NCBI RefSeq assembly: GCF_025145285.1
Contig: NZ_CP102251.1
Location: 496,001-560,000, forward strand
Direction of reading: 5' to 3'
DNA length: 64,000 nucleotides
From: Alistipes onderdonkii
GTDB taxonomy: Bacteria; Bacteroidota; Bacteroidia; Bacteroidales; Rikenellaceae
Part shown: piece after piece, positions 52,379 to 60,901 of the stretch
Position numbering within the stretch: position 1 is the first letter of the stretch
Layout: each line of letters begins with the position of its first letter
Made by a program: the position numbers and the translations under genes
The notes under the pieces: generated by a model
What the model saw: the letters and a program-made list of their open reading frames with translations, nothing else
What the model was told of the DNA's origin: nothing
Database searches by the model: none

Positions 52379-53680
52379 TTATTTGGTTGTTGGTTTATCA
52401 TCATAGGTGAACGGTACGAACCAGGTCATCACAAAGGCGGGGATCGTCGCCAGCATGACCACGATGAAGAAGACGCCGTAGCCCTTCCAGTCGCTCAGGT
52501 AACCCGAAACGGCGCCGGTGAGCATCACCGAAAGGTTCATGATGCCCGAGGCGAAAGCGTAGTGCGCCATCTGGTGCCGACCCGGGGCCACCTGCTGCAT
52601 CATGAAGAGCGTAAGTCCCACGAACCCGAACCCGTAGCCGAAATACTCCACGACGATGCCGCCGCCCACGAGCCACATCGACTGCGGCTGGAACCATGCC
52701 AGCAGCGCATAGACCGCGAACGGAAGGTTGAAAATGCAGCACAGCGTGAAGAGCGAGCGCCTCAGCCCGCGGTGGGCGATATAGTAGCCCGCGAGCAGCG
52801 ATCCCAAAAGGAATGCCCCGGCGCCGAACGTGCCGTAGTACAACCCGATCTGCTGGTTGGTAAGCCCCAGCCCTCCGGCCGCGGTATCCGCCTTGAGGAA
52901 CAACGGCACGATCTTCATCACGAAGCCCTCGCCCAGGCGGTAGAAGACGATGAAGGCGATGTAATACCAGATATGCTTTTTCGTGAAGAACGCCGCGATC
53001 ACCTCCTTCAGGCTGCGCAGCCCTTCCCGCAGCGAATGTCCGTCAGCCGCACTTCCGCCCGACGGCAACTCGCGGCTGTGGTAAATACCCAGCAGGACGA
53101 GCAGGCCGCAAAGGATCGCCAGCACCACCGTCCACGACTGCACATAGGCATCGAAGGTCGCCGCCCCGGAATCGCTGAAACGCTTGCTGAGCCAGCCCGC
53201 GAACCAGACCAGGCCGCCCGTGGCGACCAGTTTCGCAAGGTTGTAGAACGCCCCCTGCCAGCCGATATACCGCGCCTGATCCTCGGTCGAGAGCTCCGAC
53301 ATGTAAACGCCGTCGGCCGCGATGTCGTGCGTGGCGCCACTGAAGGCCACCACCGCGAAGACCCCCACCGTGACGGCGAAGAAATGGGGCATATGCAGCG
53401 CCAGCGCAGCAAGGCCGAACAACACGCCGCTCAGGAGCTGCGTCGTGACGACGAAGAATTTTTTGGTGCGGAAAATTTCCAGGAAGGGGCTCCACAGGAA
53501 TTTGATCGTCCACGGCCACATGATCAGCGACGTCCAGAACGCGATCCGGGCGTCGGAAATCCCCATATCCTTGAACATGACGGCCGAGACCATGTTCAGC
53601 ACGACGAACGGAAGCCCCATCGCAAAATAGACCGTAGGCACCCAGGCCAGCGGCGAAGTTTTTTTAACTGTCGAAATCAT
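52379..53680 (-). CDS. MFS permease, AmpG/sugar-cation type
   Basis: Inner-membrane permease with about twelve helices, 433 aa. Layout and motifs resemble the AmpG-like muropeptide/oligosaccharide carriers (PTVYFAMGLPFVVLNMVSAVMFK at the start; FWTSLIMWPWTIKFLWSP; GATHDIAADGVYMSEL near 120). It is followed by GH130 after 1 nt, so the two are translationally coupled. It most likely brings Man-GlcNAc or a short mannoside into the cytoplasm for phosphorolysis, as in other Bacteroidales N-glycan loci. Transport specificity is inferred from context only. Confidence 0.9.
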   Translation of the reverse strand: MISTVKKTSPLAWVPTVYFAMGLPFVVLNMVSAVMFKDMGISDARIAFWTSLIMWPWTIKFLWSPFLEIFRTKKFFVVTTQLLSGVLFGLAALALHMPHFFAVTVGVFAVVAFSGATHDIAADGVYMSELSTEDQARYIGWQGAFYNLAKLVATGGLVWFAGWLSKRFSDSGAATFDAYVQSWTVVLAILCGLLVLLGIYHSRELPSGGSAADGHSLREGLRSLKEVIAAFFTKKHIWYYIAFIVFYRLGEGFVMKIVPLFLKADTAAGGLGLTNQQIGLYYGTFGAGAFLLGSLLAGYYIAHRGLRRSLFTLCCIFNLPFAVYALLAWFQPQSMWLVGGGIVVEYFGYGFGFVGLTLFMMQQVAPGRHQMAHYAFASGIMNLSVMLTGAVSGYLSDWKGYGVFFIVVMLATIPAFVMTWFVPFTYDDKPTTK

Positions 53681-53712
53681 CGGGTCTTCTCCGGTTTTAG
53701 GTTAGGGATGCA

Positions 53713-53720
53713 CAAAGATA
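53713..53720 (-). promoter_or_regulatory. Candidate -7 box for the MFS-GH130-GH92 transcript
   Basis: CAAAGATA on the plus strand reads TATCTTTG on the minus strand, perfect to consensus, about 33 nt before the MFS ATG. The -33 element is poor. It suggests that the catabolic half of the locus can be transcribed separately from the SusC/D half. Confidence 0.5.
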
Positions 53721-53841
53721 ATAAAATCTTTCCGCACGCGATCGGTATTCCGGGCGGTTATCATCTTTGCATCCGTAAAGTAATACAATTTCGGGCGTAG
53801 GATTACTAAAGCGGCCGGCAATTTAATTCCCCGGGAAAGAA

Positions 53842-53884
53842 GACCGTGCAGCCGGCGGGTCTTGCGGCTCGCGACTGCACGGTC
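53842..53884 (-). terminator. Hairpin ending the SusC-to-BACON transcript
   Basis: GACCGTGCAG (53842-53851) pairs perfectly with CTGCACGGTC (53875-53884), with a smaller CG-rich hairpin possible in the loop. The T run on the minus strand is weak, so termination may be partial. It lies 26 bp past the stop of the BACON gene. Confidence 0.6.
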
Positions 53885-53909
53885 GTCAGAATCGAATCCT
53901 GCAGAGAAA

Positions 53910-55373
53910 TCAATCTACATATACGATCTCCGTCGCGGCATTCTTGGTCAGGTGCGGAATATCCTGCCCTTTCTTGAGATAGAGCGACTTCACCTTCTCC
54001 CCACGATCGCATTTAAGAGTCTGGAGTGCCGGACAACCCGACACGTCGATCGAGGTTATCCCGTCATACCAAACATAGTAGGAGGCTACTGTCAGATCCA
54101 GCGATAGCAACTTGTTACCGATCATCGTAAACTTCTCGACATCCGCATAATCGGTTCCCAGCGGCGACAACGATTCGATCGGATTGTCTCCAAGATTAAT
54201 CAAGGCCAACCCATAATTCTTGGTGCAATTCAATTCTTTTACCTTTGTCAAACCGGAAAGGTCTATTTCACTTAGATCATTACTCATGACATTGATCTTT
54301 TCCAGGTTCGTGAAGTTTTCGATCCCCTCCAGCGATGTCCATTGGGTACCATAGTAGCTGGGGTTATATGACAACTCGGTGGCGGCCAACCCTTTCTCCG
54401 TAATGATTCCGGAAGTAGACCCCAATGCGACGATCCAGCCCTGTTGTTGCAGCCACTTTACAAAATCCTTATCGACAAACGAAATCAGTGTCGCATTCGG
54501 ATCTTTCTGGATAACGGACAACTCTTTGGTAATGCCAGCACCCTCAATCGTAATCTTACCTCCGCGACTGGTAGTTGCCGCTCCGAGATGGAATGTAAGC
54601 GTCTTCGTTTCCAGCCCACGGGTTTCGGGCACCTGCGTGATCCAATCGTCGCTAATCATTACTTTGTAATCTACATTGGCATTCACATCAACGGAGAAAG
54701 AACGCTCCGCAAGGTCAAACTCAAATGCCGTATCCTCGATATTGATTGCATATATCCGGTTCTGGGTCAGCGGAATATCGACCGACTGCCCCATGCCCGA
54801 GACCGTGACCACGGTCGAACGGTCATCGTAATCCGGGTTCTTGGCAACGGTAAACTTCAAGACCGTGTTGCCGAAAACGTCGTTGCGCCCGACATACGTG
54901 ACCCAATCCCCGCCGCCGTCGGAAAACGCGACGGCCAATTCCGGAATGTTCGTATGCAGTTTGACCTGGATATCGGTGCTCAATGCTTCGACGGTCATAT
55001 TCTCCTCGGAAAGAAGGGTCAGCGAATAGCCCGCTTCCGAAACGATTTTCAGGGGAGCGACAGCCGATCCCGTAAAGAACTTGAAGGCCGCTTCACGGCT
55101 CTCTTCGCTTGTATTCGGATCGATCGTGAAGGTTACCACATCGCCGCTCTTCCCGGCTTCGGCCGAAGGATGCACCCAGTCGCAGACACCTGCGAGCCGC
55201 CAGTCTCCCGAACTGGTTACGGTCACCTGCGTCGTCGTCCCGTCAGGCCCGGCGGGGATGGCATCGGGGGTAATGGATATCGTGGCCCGGGAAAGGTCGT
55301 CCGCCGTATCGTCGTCGGAACAGGCGCTGAGCGCACAGGCCACCGCTACAAACGCTATAAATATCTTTTTCAT
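53910..55373 (-). CDS. BACON-domain lipoprotein with C-terminal leucine-rich-repeat-like region
   Basis: Surface lipoprotein of 487 aa, lipobox ALSAC. Three Ig-like BACON-type domains (about 30-115, 118-210, 213-300) each end in a strand followed by a short linker; typical pieces are SSGDWRL..CDWVHPSAEAGKSGDVVTFTI and the IQKDPN terminus. Residues about 330-487 contain LRR-like steps (LEGIENFTNLEKINVMSNDLSEIDLSGLTKVKELNC, ITSIDVSGCPALQTLKC). BACON domains are thought to bind glycans or mucin or act as spacers. The DNA is clearly less GC-rich than its neighbours. It is the last gene of the SusC-led half, in the position where PULs often carry a variable surface-binding protein. Confidence 0.82.
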   Translation of the reverse strand: MKKIFIAFVAVACALSACSDDDTADDLSRATISITPDAIPAGPDGTTTQVTVTSSGDWRLAGVCDWVHPSAEAGKSGDVVTFTIDPNTSEESREAAFKFFTGSAVAPLKIVSEAGYSLTLLSEENMTVEALSTDIQVKLHTNIPELAVAFSDGGGDWVTYVGRNDVFGNTVLKFTVAKNPDYDDRSTVVTVSGMGQSVDIPLTQNRIYAINIEDTAFEFDLAERSFSVDVNANVDYKVMISDDWITQVPETRGLETKTLTFHLGAATTSRGGKITIEGAGITKELSVIQKDPNATLISFVDKDFVKWLQQQGWIVALGSTSGIITEKGLAATELSYNPSYYGTQWTSLEGIENFTNLEKINVMSNDLSEIDLSGLTKVKELNCTKNYGLALINLGDNPIESLSPLGTDYADVEKFTMIGNKLLSLDLTVASYYVWYDGITSIDVSGCPALQTLKCDRGEKVKSLYLKKGQDIPHLTKNAATEIVYVD

Positions 55374-55409
55374 AAAATCTACGTTGTTTTAGGTTCTCAG
55401 TCGAACTGC

Positions 55410-55438
55410 ACTCCCCGCAGCGGCGTGCTGCGGGGAGT
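55410..55438 (-). other. Intergenic hairpin between the GH18 gene and the BACON gene
   Basis: An 11-bp perfect stem ACTCCCCGCAG/CTGCGGGGAGT (55410-55420 with 55428-55438), 7-nt loop, in an 81-bp gap. There is no T run, so it may be an RNA-processing or stability element setting unequal protein levels rather than a full terminator. Confidence 0.65.
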
Positions 55439-55454
55439 ACAGCACACAATCGGA

Positions 55455-56906
55455 TTAAGGCAGTTTATAACGCGTTGCGTCGTTCTTTTTGTAATAATAC
55501 TCGGGCATCAGCAGTTCCTCGTCATAGAGGCCCCGGGCAACAGACTGGCAACGGCTCACCTGGAACCGATAGTCGCTGAAATCGCTTACCAACGAATTGG
55601 TATGCCCCAGTGCGAAGAACATGTAATAGCCGTATCCGGCCTCCTTCTTCGAGCGGGCTGTGCCCTCGCTCGAATCCCCGCTGCCCCGGTTCAACTCGAT
55701 CGACATGCCGGAGCACTGCTTGACGGTCATGCCCTGCATCGGCGCTGCGGTTCCCCCGTAATCGGCGACGGCATAGTCGACGAACATGCCCGGCTCGACC
55801 CCGTCGACAGAAGGCATCCGGCTATTGATACCGCCCAGATAGTAAACCATGACGGTTTTATCGGGCATGGCTTTCTTGGTTTCATAGAGCAGCCGGGAGG
55901 CGGCAGCCGACGACCACGGCGCAAACCAGGGATTGCTCAGGTCGGGAGAGTTCGAATACTCGTCGTCGAAACCGACGCCGTCGAGGTTGTAGGCATTGCA
56001 ATAAGCGGCCAGCTCCTTGGCAAACTCGCGGCAGCCCATATCGGACAGCTGTGCCACGCCGGCGGCATCGTGGTTGCCCAGGATACCGAGGATCACCTTC
56101 ATGCCACGCTTGCGCAACGGCTGCAGGAACTGCTCGTTGTTGTCCAGCAGGAACTGCACGTTGGGGTTGTTCAGCACATAGACCCGTCCCGTTTCCGCAT
56201 TGTAATTGATATTGGCCGAAAAAAGGATGATGTCGTCGAAGAAGAGCTTGCCGCTGTCCTTGAGCACGAACTCCAGCGCATTGAGCGGGTTGGTGTCGTT
56301 GACCTCGAAATAGCACACGTTCCTCACGGCGTCGGGGCCCTTGTAAGCGTCGCCCTGGGCTCGCAGGTCTTTCACCAGATAGACCGCATGCTGCGCCTTT
56401 TCCGAGAGCGTGATACCCTCGGTCGAGGAGGTTGCCTTGAGCGGAAGCAGATAGGTCGTCCCCTCCTGCAATTCGCTGCCTGCGGCCAGGGTAACGCCCA
56501 CCCCGACCGAACGGATCTCGTCCGGGGCCAGCAGCAGCTTGCCCTCGCGGTCGATGGCGACATTGGCCGCGGGGAAGAGTTCGAACTCCGTCCCGTGTTC
56601 GGCATTGTAGGTTTCCAGATAAGCGGGATCCATCTCGATCTTCACGTCGACACCCTTCTGCGGCGCTTTCGTAAGGCGGAAGAAGACCTCGGTCTGGTGT
56701 TTGTCCGAGCGCAGTTCGATCACCGACTCGTTCTTGTTCGACGTCACGTCGAGCAACATGCCGTCGACGCGCTTCACGGCGTCGTATGCCCCCTCGTCGA
56801 CAGGCTTGCCGCCCTCGATGTCGTCGGTGCAGGCCGTGAATGCCAGGCCACCCAACATCAGCGCAAGCGGAAGGATGCTGTATTTCAGATATTTCTTGGT
56901 GTTCAT
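55455..56906 (-). CDS. GH18 endo-beta-N-acetylglucosaminidase lipoprotein, high-mannose N-glycan type
   Basis: Cuts between the two core GlcNAc residues of N-glycans, releasing the oligosaccharide from protein at the cell surface. 483 aa. Lipobox AFTAC (Cys26). An N-terminal DUF1735/BT_3987-type beta-sandwich (about 40-180) precedes the GH18 barrel (about 192-480). The catalytic motif LDGVGFDDEYSN has Asp314 and Glu316 in the D-G-x-x-F-D-D-E order of EndoH/EndoF1 enzymes, and the substrate-assisting segments VILGILGNHD and VMVYYLGG are present. The organisation equals BT3987 of Bacteroides thetaiotaomicron as I remember it. Confidence 0.93.
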   Translation of the reverse strand: MNTKKYLKYSILPLALMLGGLAFTACTDDIEGGKPVDEGAYDAVKRVDGMLLDVTSNKNESVIELRSDKHQTEVFFRLTKAPQKGVDVKIEMDPAYLETYNAEHGTEFELFPAANVAIDREGKLLLAPDEIRSVGVGVTLAAGSELQEGTTYLLPLKATSSTEGITLSEKAQHAVYLVKDLRAQGDAYKGPDAVRNVCYFEVNDTNPLNALEFVLKDSGKLFFDDIILFSANINYNAETGRVYVLNNPNVQFLLDNNEQFLQPLRKRGMKVILGILGNHDAAGVAQLSDMGCREFAKELAAYCNAYNLDGVGFDDEYSNSPDLSNPWFAPWSSAAASRLLYETKKAMPDKTVMVYYLGGINSRMPSVDGVEPGMFVDYAVADYGGTAAPMQGMTVKQCSGMSIELNRGSGDSSEGTARSKKEAGYGYYMFFALGHTNSLVSDFSDYRFQVSRCQSVARGLYDEELLMPEYYYKKNDATRYKLP

Positions 56907-56933
56907 AATCGTTTCAGGTTAAAGGTTAGCAGA

Positions 56934-58109
56934 TTATTTACCCAGCTCGGGAAGCGATACATTCACCCACTTCAACTCCTTCTCGACGGTAAGGTCGTTC
57001 CCGTAGGAGGTCTGGTCTTTGATGGTCTTGCCGGCTCCCTCGTCGAATTTCCAGTAGGCCACCAGTCCGTCGGAAGCCGCGGCCACCTGGTAGAAATGGT
57101 CGGGGGCATTGATCTCCTCGGGGGTCAGCGCCTTGTTCCAGATACGCACTTCCGAGATCTGGCCGTCGAAATAACGGTCGCTGGCATACGAATAACCGAT
57201 CCAGAAGCAACGGGGCTTGCCGTCCGATTCGTCGGAATGGGCTACGCCGAAATTCACGGACGAAGTACCGACGTTGCCGCTGCACTTCTCCGCACCGTCG
57301 AGGTATACTTTCACGTTTCCCGACTCGAATGTCACGGCCACATGGTACCAGCGGCCGGCATCGAGTTTGAGATCCGAATTGGTCAGGTTCCTCGACGAAG
57401 CCACCTGTATCTGGTTGGGATCCACGCCCGAATCGCCGATACGGACGAGGAACTTGCCCTCGATACCCATGATGGTGGAGATCTGGTTCTTGAACGCATT
57501 GCCGTTGATCAGCGCCTCGAGCGTGAAGGTACGCATGTTGGTTACGGGCGAGGCATCCTTCCAGTCGGGCCATGCACGGTTCTCGGCGATACCGGCCACG
57601 ACGTTGATAAGCGCGGCACCCTTGAAGATATAGTAAACACTGCGGGCACTGGGCAGCACGTCGATACCCGACACCGAACGGATCGTCACGGGCAGCACAT
57701 AGCGCTCGTTCTTGTCCAGCAGGTTCACGTCGACGAACCTGATCGTCACGGGAACGCTCGCCACGCTTCCGGCCTGTATCCTGGTCTTCGTCTCATCGAA
57801 CTGGTAGAACTCCTCGGAGAGCAGTTTCACGTCCTCGTCGTAGAAGGCCTGGCGGTAGTGGTCGAACAGTTCGGGAGCCGCGGCGAACTCGATCGAAATG
57901 TCCTGCCCGACGGGCTTGGCGATGCCGGCCGTGATTTCGCGCTCATAGGAGGGATTCGCAGCCTTGATAAGCATCTCGTCGGTGAAATTCGTCGCCGAGA
58001 TGAAAAGTTTATTGTCGTAATGCTGCCTGGACAGATCCTCGTTCTTGCAGCCTGCCAGAGCGACGGCGGCAAGAGCCGCGACAGCAATATTTAACTTGTT
58101 GAGTTTCAT
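56934..58109 (-). CDS. DUF1735 and LamG/concanavalin-like domain lipoprotein, probable surface glycan-binding protein
   Basis: Non-enzymatic surface lipoprotein of about 391 aa. Lipobox VALAGC. The first half (about 45-165) is a DUF1735/BT_3987-type domain (ANPSYEREITAGIAKPVGQDI, VNLLDKNERYVLPVTI). The second half (about 175-390) is a LamG/laminin-like sandwich (FTLEALINGNAF, WYHVAVTFESGNVKVYLDG, SEVRIWNKALTPEEI, LVAYWKFDEGAG). It corresponds in domain order to BT3985-type proteins next to N-glycan SusCD pairs. I use ATG 58109; an ATG at 58118 overlapping the previous stop (TAATG) is an alternative. Confidence 0.85.
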   Translation of the reverse strand: MKLNKLNIAVAALAAVALAGCKNEDLSRQHYDNKLFISATNFTDEMLIKAANPSYEREITAGIAKPVGQDISIEFAAAPELFDHYRQAFYDEDVKLLSEEFYQFDETKTRIQAGSVASVPVTIRFVDVNLLDKNERYVLPVTIRSVSGIDVLPSARSVYYIFKGAALINVVAGIAENRAWPDWKDASPVTNMRTFTLEALINGNAFKNQISTIMGIEGKFLVRIGDSGVDPNQIQVASSRNLTNSDLKLDAGRWYHVAVTFESGNVKVYLDGAEKCSGNVGTSSVNFGVAHSDESDGKPRCFWIGYSYASDRYFDGQISEVRIWNKALTPEEINAPDHFYQVAAASDGLVAYWKFDEGAGKTIKDQTSYGNDLTVEKELKWVNVSLPELGK

Positions 58110-58117
58110 AGGTCGCA

Positions 58118-59260
58118 TTAGTTTTTAGGTGCGGGATTCAGGATATCGACCGCCTCCCGGATGTTTTTATAAACCAAAGTCAGGTTGAAATAGTCGTTCT
58201 GCGCGTTGGCGATGGAGATACCCAGTTTCTCATAGCCCGACGCCGGGCTTACGACCCACTGGGCAGCGCCCTTGGTGGCACGCACACGTGTCTTGCCGTC
58301 GGCCTCGTAGCCGGAGAAATAGCCGCTCTCATCGCTCAGGTCGGTGAGCGACGGGGTCGTCACGCCGATGACGAACCGGTCGGTCGGAACATCTTCCACG
58401 GCGGCCATCAGCACGGCGAACGACATCTTGTCGGCCGAAGTTGCGGTCAGCGCCGGGATGACGATATAATCGCATTCGCCCAGGACGGACTTGTCGATGA
58501 GGTTCTGCGGATTGCCCTGGAAGACCAGCACTTTGCCGGAGTTGGCGCCGCTCCAGGTCTTCACGTTCGAGAAGAACGCCTCCTGGCGTGCGGCATACTG
58601 CGCTATTTCCTCGTCCTGCATAGCCTGCGGGGCACGGCCGGTATAGTTCACCTGGACACCGTCGTAACCATATTTGGCACACAGGGTCAGCTGGCTGACG
58701 GTCTGCTGCCTGCAGAACTCCAGGAAACGGAGCTCCAGCTCCTCCTCGGGGGTCGGTTCGCCCTCGCCGCCGCCTTCGCCGCCCTCGTCCTGAGTTGCCT
58801 CGGGCGTATCGGGCGCAGCAGGTTCTTTGGGTTTGTTGGCCTCCTCATCTGCGAGGACTTTCTCCCAGAGTTTCTCGATCGCATTATAGTCGATGTTGTA
58901 GATCACCCGGGTGCCCTTCTCGCGCACCTTGGCGAATTCACCCGCCAGGGTCGGATGCAGGTTGTCGGGATTCATCAGGCAGATGATGTCCACGCTGTCG
59001 GGCATGGTCGTCAGGTGCTCGTTGCGCTGGGCCGGAGCCGAGGTGGTATTGTCCATCGAGACGAAGACGACCTTGTGCTCGCCCGCCTTGTAATCCCGGA
59101 GCGCCTGGAGGTACTGCTTGTAGAGCTCGGGGTTCTGCTCCTCGAGCGAAGGATAGTTGATGTCGAGGCTTTCGGTTTCGGTCCAGTCGCTGCACGCCGC
59201 AAGAGAGAGGGCTGCAACGGCTACGGCCGGGAACAGAAATTTCTTGATATTTCGTTTCAT
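58118..59260 (-). CDS. Catalytically dead GH18-fold lipoprotein, probable surface glycan-binding protein
   Basis: 380-aa lipoprotein (lipobox SLAAC, Cys23) with a GH18-like barrel (about 60-370). The catalytic segment reads YGYDGVQVNYTG: Asp200-Gly201 are kept, but the DxDxE positions are Gln203, Asn205 and Thr207, so hydrolysis is not possible. A 30-residue acidic Pro/Gly/Glu-rich insertion (about 143-173, TQDEGGEGGGEGEPTPEEE) interrupts the barrel after the second strand. It lies between susD and the DUF1735-LamG gene. By analogy with BT3986-type proteins it should hold the N-glycan at the surface. Confidence 0.85.
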   Translation of the reverse strand: MKRNIKKFLFPAVAVAALSLAACSDWTETESLDINYPSLEEQNPELYKQYLQALRDYKAGEHKVVFVSMDNTTSAPAQRNEHLTTMPDSVDIICLMNPDNLHPTLAGEFAKVREKGTRVIYNIDYNAIEKLWEKVLADEEANKPKEPAAPDTPEATQDEGGEGGGEGEPTPEEELELRFLEFCRQQTVSQLTLCAKYGYDGVQVNYTGRAPQAMQDEEIAQYAARQEAFFSNVKTWSGANSGKVLVFQGNPQNLIDKSVLGECDYIVIPALTATSADKMSFAVLMAAVEDVPTDRFVIGVTTPSLTDLSDESGYFSGYEADGKTRVRATKGAAQWVVSPASGYEKLGISIANAQNDYFNLTLVYKNIREAVDILNPAPKN

Positions 59261-59285
59261 AATCGTTTAGCGTTCGGATTGGTTA

Positions 59286-60887
59286 TTATTTGATTGCGGG
59301 GTTGCAATCCCACCACATACGGGTCGCCATGTTGTCGGCACCCTTCAAAAGCGACGAAACCGCATTGTTGACGTTCACGTTGTTGTTCGTGTATTCGTCT
59401 GCCGGATAAGGCATGCGGCGCGCCCCGAGCTCGGAATCGACCACCCCGAGGCTCTTGTTGCCGTTCTCGGTGGCAGGCATCAGACGGGGATAACCCGTGC
59501 GGCGGTAATCGGCCCAAGCCTCATTGCCCACCTGCCAGTTGGCGATCCACTTCTGCGTGATGATGCGCTCCTGCATCTGGGCAGGCGAAGCACCCGCATC
59601 CCAGGCAATGGTAATGTCGGACAACTCCTGCGAATAAGAATTCGAATTGGCAGGATCGGCATAGAGCTGCGGTTTGCCCGTGGCATTGGCCAGGTAATTG
59701 TCGGCGCCCGACACACCCCACTCCTCGAACGAGAGGCGGATGCCTTCGTTATAGAAATCCTCGGCTTCGCCGGAGCCCATATTGAACCCGAAGACCCCCT
59801 TCGCCTCAGCCTTCAGGAAGGCGACCTCGGCTGCGTTCATCCACGTGACGGGCGAGGAAACCGAGATGTTGACGCCCGAATACTTGCGTCCGACGGAATT
59901 CAAATCGGGTATCACGATACCGCGGCGGATACCCACATAGGTATGGCCCTCCCACTCCGACTTCGTAAAATATTTCTCGCGGCGCGGGTCAGAGTAACCG
60001 TTCATATAGCAGATAATGTCGGCAGCGGCATGTGTATCGCCGCCCGTCAGGCAATCTGCGGGCTTGTTGTAGTTGACAGCCACGTAAATCGGGTTGCCGT
60101 CGGCACCGAACGACGTCAGCCTGGCGTTGTCGGCATTCGACGTGATGACGCCCACCTCGCTGTTCACAGCCGATTCGGCCATCTCGCGGGCTTTAGCCTC
60201 GTTCGCATAGACAATACGCATGGCCAGGCGCAGTTTGAGCGAATTGGCCAGTTTGCACCATTTCTCGGCGCTGCCGCCGTAGATATAGTCGGCCTTGGCG
60301 GAGATGGCGTCCGTGCGGTGTTCGGTAAGTACCTTGATCGCGGCATCCAGCTCTTCGAAGAACTTGTCGTAAACCTTCTCCTGCGAATCGTACGGCACCT
60401 GGATCTGGCCGTTCTCGCCGATCATCGAATAAGGAATCGGGCCGTAGGCGTCGGTCACACGGTGCATGGCGGCCACCTTGATGATGTCGGCGATCGCCAG
60501 CACGATGGGATCTTCGGTCACCTTCTTCAGCTCGCGCAGGTTCGAATAGAGCACGGGGATCGTCTTGTCGCTGTACATAAAGACGTTCGTCCAGTCATCC
60601 GTCGGGTTGTAGTTCATGATCGTATTGTCGAACTTGCCCGTCGTGGAGTAATATCCGCCCATGGGGCCGCCCAGCAGCACATCGGTAAACTGCGCCGTAT
60701 TGACGTCGGTCGAAACGACCGTGCTCGCGAGCGAGGTCAGCGCCGAGCCGATGATATAACCGTCGGTCTGCATGTCGTCCTCCGACGGCTCGTAGGGATT
60801 GGTATTTATATCGAGGTAGTTGGCAGTACAGGCCGTACCGACAAGTACCAACGCAGCCAGAGCCGGTTTTAATATATTGAATTTCAT
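59286..60887 (-). CDS. SusD/RagB-family outer-membrane nutrient-binding lipoprotein
   Basis: Lid-type surface lipoprotein that captures glycan over its SusC partner. About 533 aa. Signal MKFNILKPALAALVLVGTAC, then CTANYLDINTNPYEPSEDD, where the LDINTNP opening is diagnostic of SusD-like family proteins. The body is tetratricopeptide-like helices (DAYGPIPYS at about 150, KWCKLANSLKLRLAMRI at about 215-231), ending with RRTGYPRLMP and RMPYPADEYTNN. ATG 60887 is preferred over 60893. It starts 15 nt after the SusC stop. Confidence 0.95.
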   Translation of the reverse strand: MKFNILKPALAALVLVGTACTANYLDINTNPYEPSEDDMQTDGYIIGSALTSLASTVVSTDVNTAQFTDVLLGGPMGGYYSTTGKFDNTIMNYNPTDDWTNVFMYSDKTIPVLYSNLRELKKVTEDPIVLAIADIIKVAAMHRVTDAYGPIPYSMIGENGQIQVPYDSQEKVYDKFFEELDAAIKVLTEHRTDAISAKADYIYGGSAEKWCKLANSLKLRLAMRIVYANEAKAREMAESAVNSEVGVITSNADNARLTSFGADGNPIYVAVNYNKPADCLTGGDTHAAADIICYMNGYSDPRREKYFTKSEWEGHTYVGIRRGIVIPDLNSVGRKYSGVNISVSSPVTWMNAAEVAFLKAEAKGVFGFNMGSGEAEDFYNEGIRLSFEEWGVSGADNYLANATGKPQLYADPANSNSYSQELSDITIAWDAGASPAQMQERIITQKWIANWQVGNEAWADYRRTGYPRLMPATENGNKSLGVVDSELGARRMPYPADEYTNNNVNVNNAVSSLLKGADNMATRMWWDCNPAIK

Positions 60888-60901
60888 AGTCATCGTGCAG
60901 A

